Source: Cocos nucifera | Taxonomy: Eukaryota; Streptophyta; Magnoliopsida; Arecales; Arecaceae | Length of the DNA: 64,000 bases | Direction of reading: 5' to 3' | NCBI GenBank assembly: GCA_006176705.1 | Contig: QRFJ01002300.1 | Location: 115,306 to 179,305, forward strand | Part shown: one piece after another, positions 1 through 10,082 of the stretch | Layout: the number at the start of each line of letters is the position of its first letter | Position numbering within the stretch: position 1 is the first letter of the stretch | The notes under the pieces: generated by a model | Databases searched by the model: none | What the model was told of the DNA's origin: nothing | What the model saw: the letters and a program-made list of their open reading frames with translations, nothing else | Program-made: the position numbers and the translations under genes

Positions 1-3000
1 GCAGATCCTTCTGAAGGTATGCTCATTATAGAATCTAATCTTATAGTTTTTTCTGCATCCAGTTTGGTGCTTGACTCTGGTTTTAATGCTCACTTGTGCA
101 CTACCATGTAGGGTCTTGAGGAGAGCAGAAGGCTGAAGGATGGTGAGATGATCCTGTGCGTCAAGAATGGAGCAAGAGTTGCTGCTATGATCATAAGAAT
201 CTATCCTCTTCGACTACTATCAAGATTAGATCTAGTCTTTAAGGATTATTTTTATGTGCCTATAGTAAGTAGGAATTTGATTTCTATTTCTTATTTAGCA
301 CAAGAAGGCTATGTAATTAGTTTTCTTAAGGACCATTATAATATTCTTTTTGAAAGAAATAAAATTATAAATGGTTTTCTATTAATGATCTCTACCAGTT
401 ACATATTGATATTTCTATTTTCAATATCGAGCAAAACATGAATGCCATAAGATTAAAGTGATCTAGGAATAGTCTAAATGATAGGTATCTATGGCACCTT
501 AGGCTAGGTCATATAGCAGAAGATAGGATTAACAAATTGGAGAAATTTGGGCTATTGAGTCCGTTGACTTTCGAGTCATATCCGATTTGTGAATCTTGCC
601 TTCATTACAAAATGACCAAGCTCCCATTTATAGGACATGGGGAAAGGGCCACTGATCTATTTGCCCTAGTACATACAAATGTGTGCAGCCTATTTGATGT
701 GTCGGCCAAAGGCAATTATGTTTACTTCATCACCTTACCGATGATTTATCTTAGTATGGGTATGTGTATTTGATACGACATAAGTTTGAAGTCTTTGAAA
801 GGTTTAGAAAATTCAGACATGAAGTGAAAAAATAAACAGAAAAATCTATTAAGATTCTTCGATCAGATCGAGGAGGTGAATACCTTAGTCAAGAATTTTT
901 GGACTATCTTAAAGATAATGGCATAGTCTTACAATGGACTCTACCTAAAATACCTTAACTTGATGAGATTTCAAAATAGAAAAATCAGATCCTATTGGAT
1001 GTGGTCCAATCCATGATGAGCTTCACAAACCTTCCTAATTTTCTTTAGGGATATAGTCTAATGATTGTAATTTATTTATTAAATAGGTTTCTCTCTAAAA
1101 TTATTTCTACCATACCGTATGTGATATGGCATTGTAAGAAATCAAGTCTGAGTCACCTCAGCTTTGGGATTGTCCAGCCCATGTTAAGAGACAACAAACA
1201 GACAAGTTAGAGTCTAGATCCTTTAGAGCTTGATTTATTGGATATCCTAAAGAGTCGTTAGGATATTATTTCTATCTTTTGGAAGACCATAATGTGATTG
1301 TGTATCGATATGCTATTTTTCTTGAAAATTAGTTTATTTAAGATGGTGGCATCAGAAGATAGATTACACTCGAGGAGAACATCTCCTAAGAGCAACGAGC
1401 TAAGAAACTTGAGGAACCCAATCAATTAAAGCCAGTCCATGTACTACCTCCTCCACCTCAAAAATTAACTAGGATTTTCTATCCTCCTGAAAGGTACTTA
1501 GGTACTATTTTAGAGGATGTTGAGAAAATATTCTTTATAGAAAATGGGGTTCATGGTGATGATCTCAAGATCTATGATGAGATGATATTAGATATTGACT
1601 CTAAGAAATGGTTAAAAGCAATGAGGTCAGAGATTAACTCGGTGCACTCAAACCAAGTCTAGACCTTAGTAGATCTATCTGAAGGTATTATATCTATTAG
1701 GTGTAAATAGATCTATAAGAGAAAGATATGTGCAGATGGAAATGTAGAGACATTTAAAGCTAGCCTCATAGCGAAAGGATATAGTCAGTGTGAAGGCATT
1801 AACTATCAGGATATCTTTTTGTCAGTAGCGTTACTAAAATCCATCAGTACATTGCTTGCTGTTGTAGCCTATTTCGATTATGAAATATGGTAGATGGACG
1901 TAAAAATGATGTTCTTAAATGGATATCTTGAGAATGATATCTATATAGAATAGCCACTTAGTTTCACATCCAATGATAATGATCATAAGGTCTGCAAGCT
2001 GCAAAGGTCCATATATGGACTTAAGCAAGCATCTCGGAGCTGGAATGCTCATTTTAACGATGTAATAAAATTATTTGGTTTAATCAAAAATAAGGAGGAA
2101 CCATGTATGTTCAAAAAAGTCAGTGGAAGTGTTGTTGTCTTCCTCGTACTGTATGTGAATGACATCCTTCTAATTGAAAATGATATTTCCATGTTGACCA
2201 TGATCATAATATGGTTATCAAAGAAGTTCTCTATGAAAGATCTAGGAGAAGCATCCTTTATATTAGGAATTAAGGTCTATAGAGATAGACTAAATAGGAT
2301 GCTAGGACTTTCATGGAAGATGTACATAGAAGAGGTGCTAAAGAGATTTAGCATGGAAAACTCCAAAAGAGGTCTAGTATCCTTTAAACATGGCATTTAT
2401 CTCTCCAAGAAGATGTGTCTTAGCACACTTGAGGATATTGAACGCATGAGCAAGATCCTTTATACTTCAGCAATAGGAAGCCTCGTGTAAGCCATCATGC
2501 TATATACACGACTTGATATAGCCCATGCTGTGAGTGTCATGAGTAGCTATCAGTCAAATCCAGGTGAAGAGCACTGAGCTTCTATAAAGTGTATCCTCAA
2601 GTATTTGAGAAGAACTAAGGATATGTTTCTAGTCTTTAGTAATGGAGAACTCCAAGTCCAAGGGTTTACAGACTCAGATTTTATGTCTGACATAGATGAT
2701 CGAAAGTCAACATCTAGAAGTCTGTTTGTATGCAATGGTAGTGCTGTTAGCTAGAAGAGTTCTAAGCAGATGGTGATAGCAGACTTCATCATGAAAGCAG
2801 AATACATTGCTGTATCAAAAGCTGCAAAGAAGGCATTTTGGTATAAGAAGTTCATCACAAAGCTCAGAGTGATACCATCGAATGCCATCCCTCTATACTA
2901 TGACAATAATGGTGCCATAGCCCTAGCTACGGAGCCCATATCACACAAAAAATGTAAGCACATCGAGTGGTAATTTCACCTCATTCGTGATTACCTCGAG

Positions 3001-3134
3001 AAGAGATATGTTGAGGTTAAGAGAGTTGACACTACAGATAATGCAGCTGATCCACTAACGAAGATATTGAAAAATAGAAGATCGAAGCCTACTTAGAGAA
3101 GATGGGACTTAGATTTGAAGCCAATTGGCTTTAG
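1..3134 (+). pseudogene. Decayed Copia polyprotein (protease to RNase H), family B
   Basis: This is the downstream two thirds of a Ty1/Copia polyprotein, cut by the window edge just before the protease. Recognisable in order are the protease region (an LDSG-like motif near 70-80), the GAG-pre-integrase zinc-binding region (about 480-620), the integrase core (about 660-1060, with a SDRGGEY-like block near 865-885), the reverse transcriptase (about 1700-2480, where the usual YVDD reads YVND near 2150-2165) and RNase H (about 2640-3134). The final residues and stop at 3132-3134 match the end of the younger copies in this window. The frame is broken by many stops and small indels. One stop, TAG at 1330-1332, lies exactly between integrase and reverse transcriptase and recurs in two other copies; a second, at 1360-1362, recurs in one. 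The copy cannot be functional. Family assignment is secure; an Angela-like lineage is an inference. Confidence 0.9.
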
Positions 3135-3137
3135 ATC

Positions 3138-3148
3138 AAGTAAGAGTT
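3138..3148 (+). other. Degenerate polypurine tract of the family-B Copia
   Basis: A short purine-rich run lies directly before the TG that opens the 3' LTR, where plant Copia elements prime plus-strand DNA synthesis. It is less regular than the GTGGGAGAT-type tract of the young family-A elements and is probably mutated. Confidence 0.6.
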
Positions 3149-5463
3149 TGTTAGATGTATGCCCTAAATTCTAGATTGGCTGACACTTGTAATACACTTC
3201 TAAGGGCAATTTTAAAATTTTGACTATAAATTAATAAAAGAATTATTTTCTATCACAGAGTATATTTAAAGTGTCTGTAATACATCCTTTGAGTTAATGA
3301 TAATGATAATTCATATTTTTAAGAGCTAAAAATTTAAGACATAAATTTTCATAATTAGCTCATAAACTGCTCCTGATCATAGGACCATCACAAGAATAGT
3401 GATCGATCTGGAAGGTTGGTATACGATCGATTCTTTAGATAGATGAGTCTTGAGTCTAGTGTGTGGAGACACCGGAGCAAGAGTAAGGCACTTGTTAGAG
3501 AATGAGGGCACTGAGCATGACCACATTGAGCAGTCAAAAGAAAGTCTATCTTCTCATCGATGACTAGCTTGATGCTGCAGTGGTGTGTTTGGTTCTTTGA
3601 CCTGAGATGCATCAATAGTTCACCTTGAGGGTATTATAGTTTGACTATACCATAACTCGATCTCCTAACTATTAGGAACCCTGAGGTATATGTTGGCTAT
3701 AGTATGTTCATTGTAGAAATTGGATTGCACCAATACGGGATCTATCTACATTGGTAGATGAGGAGTAGCCCTATGATGATCATGTGATCGAGTCCATAAG
3801 CCCATGGCCATGATAGTATGAAGATGATAAAAAGAGTTTCTATTAGGATTTCACATTAAACTCAAATTGAATGATTAATTTATATGATGGATATTGAATT
3901 TGATGAGTTTATCTTAACCATAATCTTGTTGGAGCTCAAGATAGAAGAACCCAATCACATAGGTAGCTATATCGAGAGATTTGCTTTCAATTTTGATGGA
4001 TTACCACCATATACAGCTAGATGTCACTGGTGGATTTTGGGAGCAATTAGAATGATCTTGATGATCGATCATTCTAATTGTATGAATCGAAAAAGTTCTT
4101 GTCCATCAAAAGATTTTTTGATAATATCGATGATAAAGATTGTGACATATCTCATTATCATACGGAACTAAACCTAACTAGATTACACAAACAAGAATTT
4201 GGGTCTAGATGTCATCAATTAAGCTAATCCATTAATTAAGCTAATCCAATTTGATTGATTTGGATTAGATCTAATTAGATTTAAGAAAATCATGCTAGCA
4301 TATAATTGATCCTAAAATTCTCCTTCTATGATCTTTTTGATTCATCTCGGCTGAGCCAAAGTGGTTTAGGCTCACTTAGGAACCCTATATAGGTTTTGTC
4401 CTAGTCTAATTGGAGCTTATTCAAATTAGAAAAAGATTGTCTTAATTCATCAGCTGATATGTGACAACACCTGTCAATTCCTGTATTCGAAAGGACAAGA
4501 CCTACCAATTCTTGTCACTGTCAGGACATGGGATCAACATGTTGACCCAGATGTATGAAAGAAGGACCTTAGGCATGCACCCCCTAGAGTTCTTCTAGGG
4601 GCATGTGCCCCCTTGGATTTTCATGCAAGAGTAGAGGGTGCACGCCCCCCTAGGCATGCGCCCCTTATGGATGGGAAGGAAGAGTCCCATTTGAATGGGA
4701 CTCTAGGTTTTTGATTGGATCAAACTCCTAGGCACCAACTAATTTGTGATTATCTAGTGTTGGTGCCACCTATGGGGAGTCTATGGGGTCTCTAACCTGA
4801 TTAGATTAGGTGACATCACTCCACTAATCAGATTAAGATCTGATTGAATGGAGCAATACGATTGGTCAAAGTGATGTGGCATTACATGGCGTAGTAGGGT
4901 CTATTTAAACCCTTGTCTGTGTCTAGGGTTTTGTTGTTGCACCCATCCACCATGCCCCAAAGCTACCCCTCCCCTCTTCCACGCCTTCCTCTAGTCCTCT
5001 CTCTCCCCTCTCCATGTCCAAAATGTTGGGTGAAAATCCAACAAGGAAGATCTAAAGTGTTGGCGCAAAGATTAGGAAGAAAGACAACGTGTTCATGAGA
5101 TGAGCGCACTGCTTTCATTGATTATTTTGAAGGCCCTACAGATCAAATCTAGATCTAATCTTTGAAGATCAGATTCAGAAGGAAAAGACCTCTAGAACCA
5201 GTCTAAGTGGATACTGGTAGAGGATAGGCACGTGCATGGCTTGATCCAGGACCTCAGGAGCATCTGGATCATCGACAGGATAACTAGTTTACCTTAATTA
5301 GGTACAAGAGTTGTTCCTTGATTTTTATTTTTTTTATTTTAGTATCAAATACATAGGATTAGATTTGAGAACTCTCAGATTTGATTGGATCAAGTCAAAT
5401 TTTTTTTAAAAAAAATCTAGTTTAGATCTGATCGAATCTAAGCGATCCTATGGTAAAAAAATA
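3149..5463 (+). repeat. 3' LTR of the family-B Copia element
   Basis: The LTR opens with TGTTAGATGTATGCCC directly after the polypurine tract and runs for about 2.3 kb. It is collinear with the LTRs of family A and with the other family-B LTRs at 5466-7785, 20189-21990 and 58424-60559, but it is clearly diverged. The right boundary is approximate because the terminal CA is mutated. No gene is seen inside; short reading frames in it are not conserved in a way that suggests coding. It carries a TATTTAAA-like promoter motif near 4901-4911. Confidence 0.8.
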
Positions 5464-5465
5464 TT

Positions 5466-5824
5466 GATTTTTTTCATTATCATAATTAACTCATAAACTA
5501 CTTCCGATCGTAGGATCATCATGAGGATGGTGATTGATCTAGAAGATTGATGTATGATCGATTCCTTAGGATAGATGAGACTTGAGTTTATGATGTGGAG
5601 ACACCAAAGCGAGAGTATAGGTACTTATTGAGAATAAGAGCACTAAGCGTGACTATCTCGAACAGTTATAAGGGAGTCTACCTTCTCATCAATAACCAGC
5701 TCGATGTTGCAGTCGTGTATCTGGTTCTTTGACTTGAGGTGCATCGATAGTTCACCTTTAGTATGTTATTATTTGACTACATCATAACTCGATCTCCTTA
5801 TCATTTGGAATCTTGAGGTGTATG
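5466..5824 (+). repeat. Family-B LTR, left fragment
   Basis: This is a second family-B LTR lying head-to-tail after the first. It lacks roughly the first 170 bases and starts in the conserved stretch that also appears at about 3340 in the first LTR. It is interrupted at 5824/5825 by a solo LTR and continues at 7436. The junction with the preceding LTR has no internal Copia sequence, so one of the two has been truncated. Confidence 0.75.
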
Positions 5825-7435
5825 TGATAAGTACCATACCAATAAAAGTATTAATTTATCAATTAATTTATATTAATTTTTAAGAATTATTAATTAATTG
5901 ATACATATTTTTAAGAAATTCATATTTTATTAATTAAAAAATAATAAAATTAAAAAATTAAATTTTACTATCAAGAAAGAGCTCATTTTTTTGATTATAA
6001 TAAAATAAGTTTGAAGCAAAATAGAGCTAAAACGGAGAAGATATGAATTTCTAAAGATAAAAAAAATTAAATAAAAAAAGAAAATGGCTCAGTTGGCTCC
6101 GCAAGCCAAACCACCAAGTCGAGCCAAGCCGATGAAGCCGGTGCATCCAAATGCGCCAAGCCAAATCAATTCAGCCACGAAAGTCGTTAGTCGGTCCATG
6201 ATCCAGGCGTGGACCGCCAGCTCAGCAGAAATAGACAAATCATGGAGCGACACATGGTGGACCTAGACCGTGGACCTAGACCCTTAAAGGATTCATAGAA
6301 AATCTATCACGGCTCATAGGGCATTTTGGACTTTTTACTTGATAGCAAGAGACGCTGATTGATTGCGGTGTACGGTGCAGTTGGTCCACGCGGTCCATGG
6401 GAAGAGTAAAGGCACGATCTTATGGATCTGGTTGATTGCGATCAAGATCGGATGGTGATGGTTATTTCTAGATTTGATTCGAATTTCATCAATGATCTAG
6501 CACGATCTAATAGCCAAAAAACTAATCGATGAAGATCCAACGGTCCAGGAAGCTCCTGACTTGATTAAAACATCTAGAACTTGATTTGACGGCCAGATTT
6601 TCTCCTGATTAATATAATCGGATGGCCAGAATTTAATCCGACCTGATCTGAGTCGGTATGCATCTGATTTTGATAATTTTTGATCCATTGGATTCTTATC
6701 GACGGCCAGATTTCATCTAGAGCAATAGAATTCATCCAGGACTTCTTTTAATCTAATTTTTATTCGAATTTCTTCATATTTTGATGATTAAAGAGCCCTT
6801 TAGTCCCACATTGCCTAGAAGAAAACTCTCCAATCCTCCTAGCTGTATAAATAAGACTGTAGGCCTCCAAAGTTCATTATCTTTAATTAAGGTGAAGCTT
6901 TGGTATAGAATGAAGTCAGGCTCTGAACTAATGGCTACTTCAAGGCAACTAGTGTCGAGAGAAAAAGCTGGGCTTCTACATCATTTTTCCACCCATGCTG
7001 ATCCAAGATCAGAGACCAGGATATTTTATTTTATTTTTAAATTTTATGTATTTAAATTTTAAAATTTTAATTAATATAAATTTTATTTTATATTTTTTAA
7101 ATTCATGCTCTTTATTTTTATTATAATTTAATTTTTATACTTTAATTATTGCTCTTTATTTTATTGCAAGTAGATGCTATGATCTAACTAGTTGATTTTA
7201 GTACCAAGTTTAAATTTTTACACCCTTTAATTTTTGCTTTTTTGACTTCACTTTTAATTTCAAAACTCTTTTCTTTTTTTTTTCTTTTTAAAAATCAAAG
7301 ATTTCAAATCTAAAAATACTATCTTTTCTGTGGATTCGATTGGACTCTTTGCTATCTACGTATTTTTAATTATTTTAAAAAGTCGGACTAAACTGATAAA
7401 CATGGTGTCTTAACGACAGCATCGCGCTCTTATCA
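5825..7435 (+). mobile_element. Solo LTR with perfect GTATG target duplication
   Basis: A 1,611-bp insertion begins TGATAAG and ends CTTATCA, a 7-base inverted terminal repeat containing the TG...CA signature. It is flanked by identical 5-base copies GTATG (5820-5824 and 7436-7440), and the host LTR resumes in register on the right. It has no primer site, polypurine tract or polyprotein, so it is a solo LTR left by LTR-LTR recombination. A TATA box (TATAAATAAG, 6845-6854) gives plus orientation. Its sequence is unlike the Copia LTRs here; a Gypsy origin is likely but not proven. The short reading frames inside it have no recognisable product. Confidence 0.9.
6845..6854 (+). promoter_or_regulatory. 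TATA box of the solo LTR
   Basis: TATAAATAAG lies about two thirds of the way along the solo LTR, where a U3 promoter is expected, and it sets the orientation of the LTR. Confidence 0.6.
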
Positions 7436-7785
7436 GTATGTTGGCTATAGCATGCTCATTGTAGGAATTAGATCGCACCAAGATGGGATCTATCAATCTC
7501 GATAGAGAAGAAATAGTCTTATGATGATCATAAGATTGAGTCTTAAAGTCCATAGCCATGGTAGTGTGAAATAATAGAAAGTAGTTTCTATTAGAATTTC
7601 ATATCGGACTCGAATCGAATTATTTATTCCTATGGCAGGTATTGTATTTGACGAGTTTACCTTGGCCTAGATTCTGTTGAGACTCATGATTGAAGAACCC
7701 AATCAGACAGTTGACTATACTGAGAGATTCACTTTTAGTTCTGATGTGTTGCCACCATATACTGCTAGATATCACGACTAGGTGT
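7436..7785 (+). repeat. Family-B LTR, right fragment
   Basis: The host LTR resumes after the solo LTR and its GTATG duplication. It can be followed to roughly 7770, where the conserved stretch ending in an ACTGCTAG-type motif blurs. The last five bases (7781-7785, GGTGT) are the left target duplication of the Copia element A1. The rest of this LTR is not found to the right of A1; CACTA sequence is there instead. Confidence 0.75.
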
Positions 7786-10068
7786 TGAAGGGAAATCCTG
7801 ATTTCCCAGTCCAGATTCGTTCAGATCTGATCAGATCAAGAGATATATTTCAAAAATTTTTCTTTGATCTATATCAGATCTGAGATGTTTCAGATCTGAT
7901 TCTTATTATTTTAATAAATAAAATAAATAAGGATAAATTAAATCAAATTTAATTTATCTGATTTGGATAATCCTATTACCCTGTTGATGATCCTGTATGC
8001 AGCGGAAGATTCTGGATCTAGCCATACAAGCGCCTGGCCTCTACCGATATCCACTCAGGCTGGATCTGGAGATTCTCTTCTTCTCTATCACATCTCCAAA
8101 AATTAGATCTGGATCTGATCTGGAGGATCTTCAAAACTTCTTTTGAAGATCAGCAGTCGTCCTTTGCAGCAGCGCAGCCTTCTTGCTTTTGATCGCCTTT
8201 CTCTTGCTTGAATCGCACCAACAAAAATCCAAAACTCCTTTTGGACGTGGAGAGCAAGGGGAGAAGGTGGTTTGGCATGGAGAAGGAGGGGAGAGGCAGC
8301 CTTGGGGTGTATGGAAACTCTTATCTCATCTTATGTCACAATCTGAGTTGGGCGCAGGGTCTTATTTATAGACTAGCTGTGATCCAACTCCTCTTCTTCC
8401 CAACCAATCACAACCCTTTGTGAAATCAGATCTAAATCTGATTGGTGGGAATAGAGTCCCCTGGATTCCTCCTTAGAGGGTGCCTAAGACCAGTCAAAGT
8501 TGGATTCTTAGAAGAACTCTAATTGGAATCCAAAAAGGAGATGGAGTCCTTGTCCAACAAGGACTCCTAGGCGCCTCCAACTTGGGCACACGCCAAGGGT
8601 GGCGTGCGCCCTTCTCCTTGCCAGGTTCTGGCAGGGGGACAGGCCCCCACCAGCTCTCCAATAGGTGCATGACATGTGGTCAAAAGTCAAAGTGTCAATG
8701 GTCAACATTTGACCAGTCAAAGGTAGACTTTTGACCAAAGTCAAAGAACAAGAAATGGCAGGTGACCAAAAATGGCAGGTAATGTCTTACAAAATAAGAC
8801 AACCTTTTCTGACTTGGACAACCTCCAGTCAGACCATATGAAGGCCTCTGATTGAGCACAAACTCCTTTGGCTCAGTCAGGACAACTTATTTATGATAGT
8901 AAAAGAAGAACGTTAGGTTCAATCGAGTGCTAGCACGATTTCCTTGAACCTAATTGAATCTCATTCAGATCAATTGAACTAGATCAGTTCAATTGATGAT
9001 CACCAGATTCAAACCCTTGTTTGTGTGACCCAGTTAGGTTCAGTTCTGTATGGTAATGGGATATGTCATGATCTCTATCATCGACATCATCGAAACTCCT
9101 TTCGATGGATCAGAACTCTTCTGATTCGAACAGCTAGAATGATCGATCATCTAAATCATTCTAATTGCTCCCAAAATCCACCAGTGACACCTAGCAGTAT
9201 ATGGTGGCAACCCATCAGAGCTGAATGCGAACCCCTTGGTGCAGCTACCTGTGTGATTAAGTTCTTCTATCTTGAGCCCCGATCAGATTAGGGTTAAGGT
9301 GAACTCGTCAAACCCTAGTCTCTGTCATATGATGTAATCATTCGATTCGAGTCCAATGTGAAAATCTAAATAGAAACTCTTTCTATTATTTCACTCTGCC
9401 ATGGCCATGGGCTTCTGGACTTGATTCTCATGATCATCATAGGGCTGCTCCTCTACCACCGAGGTAGATAGATTCCATCTTGATGCAATCCAGTTCCTAC
9501 AATGAACATGCTATAGCCAACATACACCTCAGGGTTCCATATGGCTAGGAGACCGAGTAATGGTGTAGTCAAACTATAACACCCTCAAGGTGAACTGCCG
9601 ATGCATCTCAGGTCAAAGAACCAGACACACTACTGCAGCATCGAGTCAGTCATTGACGAGAAGGTAGACTTCCTAATGACTACTCGAGGTGGTCACGCTC
9701 AGTGCCCTCATTCTCTAACGAGTACCTGTACTCTCGCTCCGGTGTCTCCACACCGTAGACTCAAGACTCATCTACTAAAGAGAAGCGATTGTACACCAAC
9801 CTTCCGGATCAATCACCATCCTCGTGATGATCCTATGGTCGGGAGCATTTTATGAGTTAATAATGATTATTCATGTCTTAAATTTTCAACTCTTGAAAAT
9901 ATGAATTATCATTACCATTAACTCAAAGGATGTATCACAGACACTAAATACACATATGTGATAGAAAATAACCCATTTTATTGATTATAGTCAAAATTAT
10001 AATTTTGCCCCTAGAAGTGTATTACAAGTGTCAGCCAATTCTGGCTTCTAGGGCACATATATCTAACA
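7786..10068 (-). repeat. 3' LTR of Copia A1
   Basis: A 2,283-bp LTR with TG...CA ends on both strands. On the minus strand it begins TGTTAGATATATGTGCCC, directly after the polypurine tract. It contains a TATA box (TATAAATAAG on the minus strand, complement of 8361-8370), a palindromic cluster of TTGAC motifs (8677-8746) and a perfect 12-base hairpin (8969-8997). Several reading frames of 60-90 codons occur here and in the other family-A LTRs, but they only reflect LTR similarity. Confidence 0.95.
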
Positions 10069-10079
10069 ATCTCCCACTT
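10069..10079 (-). other. Polypurine tract of Copia A1
   Basis: On the minus strand AAGTGGGAGAT sits immediately before the TG of the 3' LTR. It is the expected plus-strand priming site of plant Copia elements and is identical in A5 (47297-47307). Confidence 0.85.
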
Positions 10080-10082
10080 GTC

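Noticed and set aside
6084..6266. A 60-codon frame rich in Pro, Ala and Lys
   Set aside because: It lies in the U3 part of the solo LTR with no homologue I recognise; composition alone explains it.
8480..8744. Overlapping frames on both strands in LTR U3 regions
   Set aside because: They overlap the W-box cluster and are GC-richer LTR sequence; both strands are open by chance.
9025..9291. An 80-88 codon frame repeated at 16994, 46252 and 54410
   Set aside because: It is also inside the LTR and antisense to it. The start shifts between copies and there is no coding signature.
9601..9855. An 84-codon open frame (starting MHLRSK) repeated at 17548, 34690, 46829 and 54962
   Set aside because: It is antisense inside family-A LTRs and its conservation follows that of the whole LTR. 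It changes length by indels and has no known domain.
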